Origin: Zonotrichia leucophrys gambelii
Lineage: Eukaryota > Chordata > Aves > Passeriformes > Passerellidae
DNA length: 64,000 nucleotides
Direction of reading: 5' to 3'
Assembly: GCF_028769735.1 (NCBI RefSeq)
Contig: NC_088173.1
Coordinates: forward strand, 19,656,038 to 19,720,037
Under the pieces are notes generated by a model. The model was not told the origin of the DNA and ran no database searches. It saw nothing but the letters and a program-made list of their open reading frames with translations. The position numbers were made by a program, and so were the translations under genes. Of the stretch, positions 26,979-37,365 are shown piece after piece. The number at the start of each line of letters is the position of its first letter. The first letter of the stretch is position 1.

Positions 26979-27790
26979 TCATAGAAGCTCAGAATCACAA
27001 AATTGTAAGTATGGAAGGGATCACTGGATGTCTTCTAGTCCTATCTCCCTGCACAGGGAGTCTGGCTCCTCTTCATAATTTTTTCTCATTGGGTGCTTGT
27101 GCATGCTGAGATCCCCCATGAGCCTTCTCTTTTCCGGGCTGAACTCAGCTCTCTCAGCCCGTATGAGAGATGCTCCAGTCTCCTAATCATCTTTGCAGTC
27201 CTTTGTTGGACTCACACAAACAAGTCCATGTCTTACTTAGAAGCCCAGAACTGGACTCAGCACATGAGATGTGGACTCATATTTACCAAGAAGAGAGGAA
27301 GAATCATCTGACAGGAAGGATCCTTATACACCTGAGGGCAATTTTTGCTTCAAGAGTGTACTGCTGGCTTCTATTGCTCTTCCCCTGGACACTGAGGCCC
27401 TTCTTAGGAAAGCTGCTTTCCATCTGGTTAGCCCCCAGGACGTACAGATGCTTCAGGATGCTCCTCTCTGTGTGCAGAGCCCTGCACTTCTTGAACTGCA
27501 TGGTGTTCCCCTCAGCCACCCTCTGGCTTGTCCAGGCCCTCTGAAAGATGGCACAGCTATCTGGTGTACCAGCTACTCCTTCCTGGTTTGTATCCTCTGT
27601 GAACTTGCTGAGGCTGCTCTCTGTCCCACTGTCCAGGTCATCAGTGAGGATGTTGAACAGCCTTGGGCCCATTGGTGAGCTCTGAGATGCAGCACTCAGA
27701 ACTTGCCTTCAGCTGGATCAAGGCCCCAGTAAAACTGTGGTAAGCAACATCCACCATCACACTGGTCAAGTTGGGCTCCCCCTTCCTGAG
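26979..27790 (-). mobile_element. CR1 LINE, 5'-truncated, minus strand
   Basis: Read on the + strand, the element starts with its decayed 3' end (about 26979-27010, ATCATAGAA-like text followed by TGGAAGGGATCACTGGATG) and runs into CR1 3' coding text. Recognisable blocks include the stretch with GAGCCTTCTCTTTTCCGGGC at about 27119, the GGTCATCAGTGAGGATGTTG block near 27637, and CTTCAGCTGGATCAAGGCCC near 27707. CR1 is a non-LTR retrotransposon that moves by target-primed reverse transcription and usually leaves 5'-truncated copies, as here. It has many substitutions and small indels, so it is an old, dead copy. The left (3') boundary is better placed than the right one. Confidence 0.9.
27304..27672 (-). 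pseudogene. CR1 reverse-transcriptase remnant
   Basis: A 122-codon open frame on the minus strand covers part of the CR1 reverse transcriptase. It begins MGPRLFNILTDDLDSGTE, matching the family motif GPVLFNIFINDLDDGTE just before the catalytic site. Residues 24-27 (27592-27603) read FTED where CR1 normally has FADD, so the metal-binding motif is altered at its second and third positions. After about residue 40 the frame drifts away from the family, and the rest of the protein is missing because of 5' truncation. It cannot encode an active enzyme. Confidence 0.8.
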
Positions 27791-29106
27791 TTGACTATTC
27801 TCAATTCAAGTTTCTTGAGCTTCATGTGTTTGGAAATATTTCTCAGGAGTATTTTTTGCAATAAAAGTGGAGTTAACAAGGCAAATTTTATCTGTGTTAT
27901 TCTCTTCTACATATTTCACATATGAAGACACAAGGTCAGAAAGTAGATTTCTACTAAAGGATGACTTTTCTTGTATCAAAACTTGACAGACAATAATAGT
28001 TAATTTTTCCAGTGTTCTGTATTTTGTTGAAGATATTACCAGACAATAGCTACAACAATATGGGCAAGAAGGAACAGAATACAGATACATTTCCATCAGG
28101 CCCTCAGTATTTATTTTGAAATGTCATTACCAAAATTAAACAACACAATTATCTCAAATAGCTGTGCTATGTAGAGCCATCACTTTGGACATATTTTGGA
28201 TTCAGGGCAATCTGTCAGGCATGACCACTGTTCTCTCAGTAAACGTGTACAGTTATAGTTCATAACAACTTGAAAAGCAAAGAGGAAAATTGATGTGGCT
28301 GATTGTTGCAGAGGTAATGTTAAGCACTTGACTGGGCTGCCTAAATTAGGAGTCGCTCTAGCCTTTGTTTCTAGAGAGAAAAGAGAAAAATAAGCATCTT
28401 CAGAGGGTATTTTTGATCCTAGGCAAAACTGTGTGGCTTCCTTTGAAGCCTTTCTCTCAGCAGATGATGAGCCATGAACCATCTCCACATTGAGGTGAAG
28501 TTCTCAAAAGCCTAGAGGCAGCAAGGAGAAAATAAAGCCTCCTTTCAAGTGAGAGACATGAATGATAAAAGTGTTTAACATGTGGCTTTAGCCACATCAT
28601 TGCCACATACCACTGCCTCCTGGGCCCACAGACATCCTCATGTGTTCAGTAAGGCTTTACTGCTGTGTGCTGGAATGCCTGAGTGAAACCTGAGTGACCT
28701 CAGAATGTCTCTGCATGAGCCTGCAGCAGAGCTGGCTGCAGAACTGGAGGGGAAGGGGACTCAAAGTCTGCAAGTGGAAAGCAGCATCAGTTAGAGACCC
28801 CCGGAAAAACATGCTTCTCTCAGGAGTGCTGAACTGGGAAAGAGCATGTTCAGTAAGGGTGTGAAAAATGGAACCACTTGACAGAAACAGAACACATGAG
28901 AGAGTCTGTAACAGAAGATTTACTTTCTGCCTATTGAGCTGACCATTGGATATCCATTTGCATCCAAAAAAAATAATTGCATTCAGTGTTTTCTACTTTG
29001 CCACGCTTCTACTGTCTCTGCATTAGAATTGACTAATTAGCAGCTCCAAGATTTTAACAGTCTATACCAGGTGGGACCAGTATAACCTCAAGACTTCAAA
29101 CACTTC

Positions 29107-29178
29107 TCCTTGGAATATACTTTAATTTCTTTATACTTAGAATATATTCCAAGTATATTCCTCGGAATATACTTTAAT
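29107..29178. repeat. Nested direct and inverted AT-rich repeats
   Basis: A 20-bp unit at 29107-29126 recurs at 29159-29178 with one difference (TCCTTGG against TCCTCGG). Between them lies a near-palindrome (29132-29157), TATACTTAGAA to TTCCAAGTATA, that pairs at 24 of 26 positions with itself. The word GGAATATACT also appears inverted as AGTATATTCC at 29152-29161. The arrangement suggests several rounds of local duplication and inversion. Confidence 0.8.
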
Positions 29179-30037
29179 CAAATCTTCTTAATCAAATTTC
29201 TTTATCAATAACTGGGGAATTTATTCCAACTTCAAATTTAGACAACAAGTTTTATAGGTTTAATGTTTTTTTATAAACTCTCAAACTGATATAGATTGTG
29301 GTAGTGTCCTTTCCTGTTCACATGGAGAACAGATATTTGTTTTTAGGATGTCTGGGTTTTATTATATACAGTACATGACTGGCAAGTGCTCTACAAAAAT
29401 AAGTCAATGGAAGATTTATGTCATAGGCATAGATATTAGGTCATTCACTAGTTTTCATGAGATGGCTGAATAAATTAATTTTTTGTCATGGAAATCCACT
29501 TAGACCACATTCCTCAGAAAGGGACCTATCTCAGTCTCCTATACAGGCACATTTCTCTATAATATGAGACAAAATGTGGCTTAGGCTTAGCCAACCCAGT
29601 AAAACCTTTCTCTTTTTCTATGCCTGCTGATTCTACAGCTCAGTTTCATCCCTATGAACTTTAAGATTCTAACCATGATGTTTAAGTTGAGAAAAAGAGT
29701 GTTCTCTGCTCCTTCTGTACACTTTGGTGATACAGCAAGAGGCCCTCAGGGAGTGACTCCCATAGAGGCAGGTGATGTTGGTGCTGCTTTGATGACAGAA
29801 TCTGGATACCTACACTCAGGTCTAGGCACTTAATTAGACGTGAGTTGGAAATTATTAGCTAAGTGTTAATTGATTGATAAGGATGATTAAATTAAACTTA
29901 CTGGCCTTAAACTCCTTCCTGTGTCATATCTTGGTTTCAGTAAGAGGAGTATCCTTGGACTAGGATAACTGGTGGTTTGGGCTGAGGACCCTGATAGCAG
30001 CTTTCTGCTCTACTGGCTCAATTCACATTTCTTGCCT

Positions 30038-30099
30038 TTGTTGGTTTTTTTTTTTTTTTTTTGCTTGTTTGTGTGTGTTTTGCTTGTTTGTTATTTTTT
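30038..30099. repeat. T/G-rich tract with T18 run
   Basis: Eighteen consecutive T at 30045-30062 followed by repeated GCTTGTTTG and GTGTGTG text. On the minus strand it would read as a poly-A tail, but the sequence just beyond shows no recognisable retroposed gene. Confidence 0.8.
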
Positions 30100-30185
30100 C
30101 TGAGAATTCTTTGACTACTGAAGACAAAGTGGTGAGGTAGGTGAATAGAACTACTTGTAACTAGAACTGCTATTTTTTCTTGGTT

Positions 30186-30211
30186 TTTTGAATTGTTTCT
30201 TCAATTCAAAA
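30186..30211. repeat. Perfect 10-bp inverted repeat
   Basis: TTTTGAATTG (30186-30195) and CAATTCAAAA (30202-30211) are exact reverse complements with a six-base loop. It is short and AT-rich and may be chance. Confidence 0.7.
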
Positions 30212-31954
30212 GATGTGTGCTGACAAGCCTGTTCACACAGAGGGACTCTCTCTACATCCTATAAATCAATGTCTAAACTTGGAAAAGGGTAACATTTCAG
30301 GTACATTCTTCTTTCTAGCTTCCTTTATTGGCCCCTTCAGACAGCTTCCTAGTAAAATTTTATAGGATGTAGGAAATCAACCATAAATTTAATTTTGAGT
30401 AAAAAAGAAGGAAAAAGAATTAAAATTATTCAGAGCTGTTGCCCAGGGCTGTAGTGTCCCTTTTGGCGATGTGGCAATGATGAAAGAGCAGTACTGATCT
30501 GCCTTACTCTCTCACCTCTCAGTTTCTTTGAGCAACTGTGGATATTGGCAAAAGGACAGATGTGGCAGGTCATACATATCCTGTGTATCTCCAGAACATG
30601 GTCTCAGTTTTAGATCAATGAAATAATCTGAGGTCCTTATTCCCTTCCTCCTTAAAGAGCCAAAGTAAAGAGTTTGGTCATGCCAAATATATTACTTGAT
30701 AATACATCAAAGAGAAACACTAGTGCAAATAATTTGTTGCTGGTTTAATGGTACACAATCCTGAGTTATTGCTTCTAAGGTAAAAAACCCAAAATGGCTT
30801 GGGTGTCCAAATCTTGAGTCCTGCTCTTCAAATCGATGAGCTGTTCAAATCACTGCCTCTTTGCTATTTCTTGTCATTACCTAGGTTTATGTTGGGTAAG
30901 GTTTCTGGAAACAAATTCACTTTAAATGTGGATTTTTAAGTAAAATTTTACAGCTTTTACAGTGCCTAAAGTTACTGTTTCTAAGAGCAACCTATTCTCT
31001 CCTCATTTTTTTTCAAAAATCCATCTTTCCCCAGTTGTTTAACCATAAATGTGGGTGGTGGGAGAATCTCATTTCAGCACGCGTTGCCAATGCACTGCTT
31101 TGAATTTTTAATGACGGCAGCTAAATAATAAACACTCCCCAAAGGTAACAAAATCACAGTAATATTATGATGACTTCTCTGTAGTCTGCTTTGGAAAGAA
31201 ACATCTGTGAAAGATGATTTCCTTTAATGCTGCCTGATGGAGATGACCTTTGAAATTATCACAAAAACAATGCTTTTAACCACCTACAGAGGAAGAAAAG
31301 GCAGATATTTACATGGTAAATATTTTAACTACTGCAGGGAAAAATATTTAAAAAATAGGCAAATCATCAAATTTCATAATGGTTGGAAATTGGGCACTTG
31401 GAATTTCTCCAAAGTTATATTGTTACAGTTTCTGTTCATGCTTAGTAGGTTATAACAACACAAAGGAATAATTCAAAAAGTACCAGATACATAGGTTTTT
31501 TGAATAGGCACACATAGAATTTCACCTGCAAATTGGGAGAGAACAACTTAAAAAAATATATTAAATATTAAAAGTTACCAAGACTTTGGTAAGATGTGCA
31601 AAATAATTCCTGCAGTAGAGATGAACCTGTGCCAGAGTAGCTCCAGAGTAGCGCTAAGTGATGGTGATGTGGGCTGATGCAAACTAGCAAATGCCTTCTG
31701 AAAAATTTCCTAAGTTAAGATGAAATGGGGAGCAGAGTTTACAGAAGACTTCCATAAAACAGAATAGAGTTTGCTATATTGATATTTTATATGTTCAGAA
31801 CAGTGGATCAATACACTTTGAGTATATGAGAGTATTATTTCTTCAAGGGGAAAAAAGTTTAAGAGATTTAAGTTTGTATATCTTGTTATTAAAATCCAGT
31901 TATATTTGCATGTAGGCAACATTATGCTGACATATCAACTTAATTCCACGCAAT

Positions 31955-32068
31955 ATTCATGGAACTCTACAAGGTTGGAAGGGACTTCTGAGATCACCTA
32001 CTCCCAACTCCCTCTCCAATGGGCAGTGACAACATACGAGGTTGCTCAAGGCCTTATCCAACCTTGAA
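31955..32068 (-). mobile_element. CR1 LINE 3' end fragment, minus strand
   Basis: On the + strand the text AAGGTTGGAAGGGACTTCTG, then the GGGCAGTGACA block, then GAGGTTGCTCAAGGCCTTAT follows the reverse complement of the CR1 3' end in order and spacing. Only about 115 bp remain. The terminal short repeats are decayed (CAATATTCATGGAACTCTAC). It is a heavily truncated, inactive copy. Confidence 0.85.
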
Positions 32069-32210
32069 AAAAATATTTACAAAAAATGCAGGGGAAAAGC
32101 CCACTAGTTATTCACTTTATTGTGAAATTTAATTCTAATTTTCCATTAAATTATAATTGTTCATCTTTGACTTCTGCCAAAAAATATAATCCACCCACCA
32201 GTCAGTAAGT

Positions 32211-32233
32211 GGGTTTTTTTTTTGTTTTTTTTT
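32211..32233. repeat. T-rich tract
   Basis: Three G, ten T, one G and nine T in a row; a simple low-complexity tract. Confidence 0.8.
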
Positions 32234-32454
32234 CAATGAAAAAGTTTTTACCCCCAGAAATGTATTTCTTCCAGCAATAGTTGGGGACATTGGTTAACTT
32301 GGCCTTGAAAACAAGATGAGCTATAAGTAAAGCCTCAAAAGTTACTACATGTTGAGCTACTAGCATTTTTGGGAAATCTCTCCATTCAAGTCCTTGGTGA
32401 TGCTGTCAGAAGGGATTGAGTCACAGAACGTGGCTCAATGGATATTCTTGCCTC

Positions 32455-32520
32455 TTGTTTTTTCTTTGTTTGTTTTGGGTTGTGGAGGTTTCTTGTGTCA
32501 TGTGTTTGGGTTTTTCCTAC
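32455..32520. repeat. T/G-rich low-complexity tract
   Basis: Mostly T and G with TTTGTTTG units and few other bases, like the other T/G tracts in this window. Confidence 0.6.
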
Positions 32521-34050
32521 TCTTTATTTCCCATTCAGATGGGACTGGTTCCTAGTGAAGAGATGTAACAATCTTTAAAGTGTCAGTGATGTTTTCTTGT
32601 TTGGTTAGGTTTTTCCCTATTAACATATAGATTTGATTTTCACAAAGTAATCTTTAATACTTAAGGGACGATATTCTCAACACAACAATATGTGGGGAGA
32701 ATACCTGTACTTATCGAGAATAATAGAAAAAAGAAATCTAAAGGGTTGAAAATATATCTTTATTTTTTGCAGACATTGATTTAGTGACTGGAAAAGAGGT
32801 AAAATTGATTTTTTTTTCAGAGAAAAGCAATTATCAAAGTTGGTTAACTGTTAACTGCTGAATTTAATAAACCTTAAATGATCCAGACAGAAGATAAATC
32901 ATTAAAGTCAGCCTTTAATTATAGAGGCTGGGCATTTCTGGTAGGACTTCATGCAAAATATCCTCTCTGTACAAATAGTATAAATCCATTTCTTTTAATG
33001 CATCAGGTATGCTATAAGATTTTGACAATGGTTTCCTTAGACTCAGTGTAGGTAGATTAATGTTAGTGAAGTTTTTGTGTTTTCTTGGGATTTTTTTTTC
33101 CCATCTCATCATTCAAACTGAGATTAAATAATCTTGTCTACACTTTTCCTGGCATGAGATTTTACAAGTTTACAGTTCCTTAAGAACTGTTCTTTCAGCT
33201 TAGTTCACAGATACATTTTTTCTGATGTGCATGCAGCCCATGGAATACATGCTACAAGATCAGCCATCTTCTCACATAAACTGTTCTGAGAGATTATTTC
33301 TGGATTTTCATGGACCTGTTCTCAGAAAAGAAATAACCCTCTTTTTCCAAAGTTTTGGAAAATGACTACTTGTATGATGTTTGACTTTCAGCTTGAGTTA
33401 CCTTGGAAGTGGTCTGGGTAGGTAAATAAGAGAAAAGTTTTCTTTCAAGAGCCTGAAGTGAAATAATTTAAGATCACTGGTGTCTGTAGGTACTTGTTAA
33501 TCGTGGACTAGAAACATTCTTTGCTTATGGTTAACTTATGCTTGTGAGACGACTTTGAGGTTAAGATGAAACACGTTACTTTGAGTTGCCAGAAATGAAG
33601 AGTTGCAGATAATGTCAGAGGAATTTTAGAAAGTAAAAATTTCAAGTGCATCACATTATGTGGCAAATAATTGAAGCACGCTCTCAGCTGCTACCTTAAT
33701 CATAAGACTAATAAAATTCAATTATCAGTTATCAGAAGCAAGAATGTGTGAAGTATCTTCTTTAGGGATCAATCTAAATTTTAATGAAGGATTACATTTG
33801 GGACTTTGAAAACAATATAAAGCTCGCTCTGTTGGTCTACGGTGAGAAAAATCATGAAGGCTGAAATATTGATGATTCAAGGATTTGGGTGTTTAAGCAG
33901 TTTGTCTATGCTGAGATTGTTTTATAAGACCTTCATTAAAATTCTGTTTGAGCAGCTAAGGAGAGAAATAGCATTGCTAAACCCATTTTCTTGTAGTAGG
34001 ACTATTATATTATGATCCACTTAAATTCTAATTAAAGCATTTAACCTGTT

Positions 34051-34195
34051 TAGGGCTGGGACATAGGCCCATATCCACAAAGCTGTTTGAGAACCTAATT
34101 CTTATTTGACCACCTAATTGTTACTGATTTTGGGAGACTGGACTTACCAGAGTGGGAGTTAAATGCTGAAATATCTTGGAATAGCTAATCAGTAC
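34051..34195. mobile_element. Likely relic of an ancient palindromic DNA transposon (MITE-like)
   Basis: The left part (GGCCCATATCCACAAAGC, then TTTGAGAACCTAATTC) and the right part (GTGGGAGTTAAATGC, then GAAATATCTTGGAATAGC) resemble imperfect reverse complements of each other. Together they recall a palindromic non-autonomous element common in non-avian sauropsid genomes, whose arms carry GGCCCAGATCCTCAAAGG and CCTAACTCCCATTGA text. The copy is strongly diverged. I do not assign a family name. If correct, it predates the bird radiation and is far older than the CR1 copies here. Confidence 0.4.
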
Positions 34196-36602
34196 CACTT
34201 TTCTTCAGAGCTGTAGCTTATGCAGGTACCTATGTTCTAAATTTTTGTCAGACTAGGCCGTACCTTTCTAACCTTTTCTATTCAAACAACACATATCTGC
34301 AAATTATAGTCTGACATAGTTAAACAGGAAGGCTTTTATCACTTATTCTTGTCACATTGCTGCAGAAATATAAAAGCTAGACATTTATGTAAGCAAAGAA
34401 TGCCTTGCCAGTGCATTTCTTCAATATGCTTTGACTTTGTAGTTGTTAATGCTCTCTCTCTGAAATGTTGATGCCAACAGCTAAATGAAGCTCTTGTGAA
34501 TAAGCACGGGATTTTTCTTAACTGCAAATGCAATATTCAGCTAGCAGAGACACCTGATTACTTCATATCTTTATGTTTATGTAGCTATACTCACTTCCAT
34601 GTAATTGGGCTGCTACTATTAGCAGAAACCATTCAGACTTTATTAAACATATTTGTAAACCTAGTTTTTATTAAATATCTGCATTTTTGTCTGCCGGGTT
34701 CTGCCTTCCTACCTGAAACAATCAAAACTAGACACATTATCCATCTGTCATTTTTCATAATCTAGACTGCCTCAAAAAGGAACAATGCATTTATATTTTC
34801 TAATGGAAAGAAAGCCTCTGAATGCCAACTAGTAGACACAAATGATTATCTTTCTATTTGCCAGGCTTGGATTGTCAGACATTAAATTTTTTAACAGCCA
34901 CTTCCACTGAATTATTGATGTTCTCGCTATTTAGAAAATGGATCACATCACTAGAGTAATTAGCACCCTGCCATTTCTGGATACCGTATTTAGTGTGCCA
35001 CAAGAGAAGGCTCTGTTGAGCTATTTGTTTTTAAGTGCATGACTAGCATTGTTTCTCATCCACAGCCCTGTTGCTGATCATCCAACTCAGATGATCTGCA
35101 ACAGGGCCATGGATGGTAGACAGATGGTCTTCCATAGGGTTAGGATCCAACATGTGTTTGGGGCTTCCATCTTGCATAAGTATACATGCTTCCTGTTGGA
35201 GTTTAATGACATAGATTTTTCCTCAGGAATAATTTTTACATGCAAAACAGAATGAATGCCTTCTGAAATTGTTGAAGTTTCAGTAAAGGCAGTAATTGAG
35301 GTGTGTGAAAATTCATACAACAGAGTTTTATTCCTTATATGTAAGATAACTCACTTCAGGACAACTAAATATTTAGAAATAATTATGATTAGTAGATTTT
35401 AATTATTTCAAATGAATAAAAAAGTATGCTGCTTTGAGCTTTGCATTCAACAAATATCACTTTGTGAAGAAGTATCTACAGATTCAGGAGAAAAAAAATC
35501 TCAAGGCCATCAACATAAGTACAGGCTATTGAAATCTCATCAGAGTAAAAGTTCCTTGCAATCATTTTCTATCCTTTTGCAAAATTAAGATGCAGCATTC
35601 ATGGGTTTGCTTTCTTCTTGATTTATATACATCCATGCAGTTTGGAATTTGTTATTTAGTCATCTGTTTCTTCTAAAAAGCCTGCTAGAAAAGACTGGAA
35701 ACAGAACTAAATGTGTATCAGCAAAGTCATTTTTATCAGGCCAGTAATTTATAAACATACTGCCTGTTACTTAGAAATACAAATTTTATAGCATATATGG
35801 AACTGCATATTTGCCTGGGTTATTGTACACTTAACTGAGCATTCAATTATTCTGTGAATTTAATGTATATCAATACCTGATCCTTGAGAAAGCAGTAATA
35901 ATAATGGAGGTACTTAAGAAAATAAGAAGGTGGAAAAAAATCTCATAGAGCTCATGCTTATCAAAGTTTTTTTAAAAATCAGAGTGTGCCTAAACAAGAG
36001 ACTCGGAAAGAGAAACTGGCCTCATTCTGGTATTTAAATGGACAAGGGCAATGATCAGCATAATTAGATGCTTAACTGGACATGCTAGTCTATGGACTTG
36101 AATCTGTAACTATGATACACAGCATTGAAAGGTAAGTACTGAAAGTGTTCTGTTTCAAAGGGCCTTGTTTTCTGGTTTCAGGCTATTTATATTGCTGAAG
36201 AATGTAGATTATGTAACAAGGACAATAGGGGCAAAAAAGCCCAGATGCAAACAAGAATCTTCCACATAATAAATAAAACAAAAGCTGAAATAATAAAATG
36301 AAAACTAAGGAATTATAAACAGAATAAATATAATGACCTCCTGGCACATCTTAAGATAATTTATTCTCAGTGATAGACCTGCATTTAAATTGTGTCCTGC
36401 AATTGGAAAGTGAAATTGTGTCCTTATGTCCAAGTTTAAGTGGACTTTTCTTGAAGAAATTATAGAAGCTGAAGAAATGGAAGCTTTCCCTCTTGACATC
36501 CAGCACATTGGGGTGGAAGAACTGCCAGGCAATTTCTGTGATCACCTGGCAGGAGTCTCTAATTTGAGTGCATTAAGCCTTAGGATGCATTTCATGCATT
36601 AA
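34196..36602. other. Unique non-coding sequence, possibly including conserved elements
   Basis: No gene is supported. Open frames (64-89 codons) look random. The part from about 34320 to 35030 has little low complexity and a varied, non-repetitive composition, with homeodomain-type words such as GAGTAATTAGC near 34953. That is the look of conserved vertebrate non-coding DNA, but it is only an impression. The rest, to 36602, is AT-rich and unremarkable. Confidence 0.45.
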
Positions 36603-37365
36603 TACAGGATAGAATCATAGAATTACTTAGGTTGGAAAATAAGAATATCAAGTCCAGCCACTAACCCTGCCATGCCCATGCCAAACCATGCCTATAAGTG
36701 CCTTGTCTACATGTCTTTTAAACACAGACAGGGATGGTGACTCTACCACTTGGCAGCCTTGATTGCCCTTTCAGTGAAAAAATTCTTTCCTAATATTTGA
36801 TCTAAACCTCCTCTGGAACAGCTTGAGGCTCTTTCCTCTTGTGTAATTTCTTATCTGGGAGAAGAAACCAAGCCCCACCTGGCCACACCTTTCTTTCAGG
36901 CAGCTGTTGAGAGCAATGAGGTCTCCCCAGAGCAGCTGAACAGCCTCAGTGGCTCCTCATGGGTCTTGTGCTCCAGACCTTCACCAGCTCCTTTGTCCCT
37001 CCAGCAGCTCAATGTGTTTGCTGTAGGGAGGGGCCCAGAACTGGCCACAGTACTCAAGGTGCTGCCTCACCAGTGCTGAGTGAAATAAACAGGGAAAAAT
37101 GCTGGCCACAGTATTGCTGATACAGGCCAGGATGCCACTGGCTTTCTTTGCCACCTGGGCACAGCTGGCTCATGTTCAGCCCCCTCCAACCAGCACCCCA
37201 GGCCCTTTTTCTCTGGCAGCTTCCCACTCTCCCAGCCTGTAGTGCTGCATGGGATTGCTGGGGCGCAGGGCATGACCCTGCCTTTTCTTCATCCACCAAG
37301 TGGGTCATTTTGTCATAAAGGAGATGAGGTTAGTCAAGGATTTACTGCTCTTCATCTCTCCGCTT
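36603..37365 (-). mobile_element. CR1 LINE (J-like), minus strand, with internal deletion
   Basis: On the + strand it begins with AGAATCATAGAATTACTTAG, the reverse complement of the CR1 3' end, and continues with GTGCCTTGTCTACATGTC, CAGGGATGGTGACTC and CCAGGATGCCACTGGC blocks, in the order of CR1-J-type sequences. It runs into CR1 coding text near CCTGCATGGGATTGC. Close to 37295 it jumps to a more 5' coding block (AAGTGGGTCATTTTGTCATA, then AGGTTAGTCAAGGAT), so a stretch of reverse-transcriptase sequence is missing. The element has no intact frame. Its right edge is uncertain by some tens of bases. Confidence 0.92.

Larger units (their letters stand above)
27791..31954. other. Unique AT-rich non-coding sequence
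   Basis: No gene is supported. It contains an AT-rich repeat cluster at 29107-29178, a T18 run inside 30038-30099 and a short inverted repeat at 30186-30211. An octamer-type ATTTGCAT word lies near 28958-28965. The part around 31060-31130 (TTTAATGACGGCAGC text) has the look of conserved non-coding DNA, but this cannot be tested here. Confidence 0.55.
32069..34050. other. Unique AT-rich non-coding sequence
   Basis: No gene is supported. It has two T-rich tracts (32211-32233 and 32455-32520). A 65-codon open frame on the minus strand (32915-33112) has a rather hydrophilic, protein-like composition but no splice sites or family match. The AT-rich segment around 33640-33740 is dense in TAAT/ATTA words. 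Confidence 0.55.

Noticed and set aside
36132..36140. AAAGGTAAGTA donor-like word
   Set aside because: Only a short open stretch precedes it and no in-frame acceptor is visible.
37054..37308. 84-codon minus-strand open frame
   Set aside because: It is a shadow of the CR1 copy and crosses its internal deletion junction.
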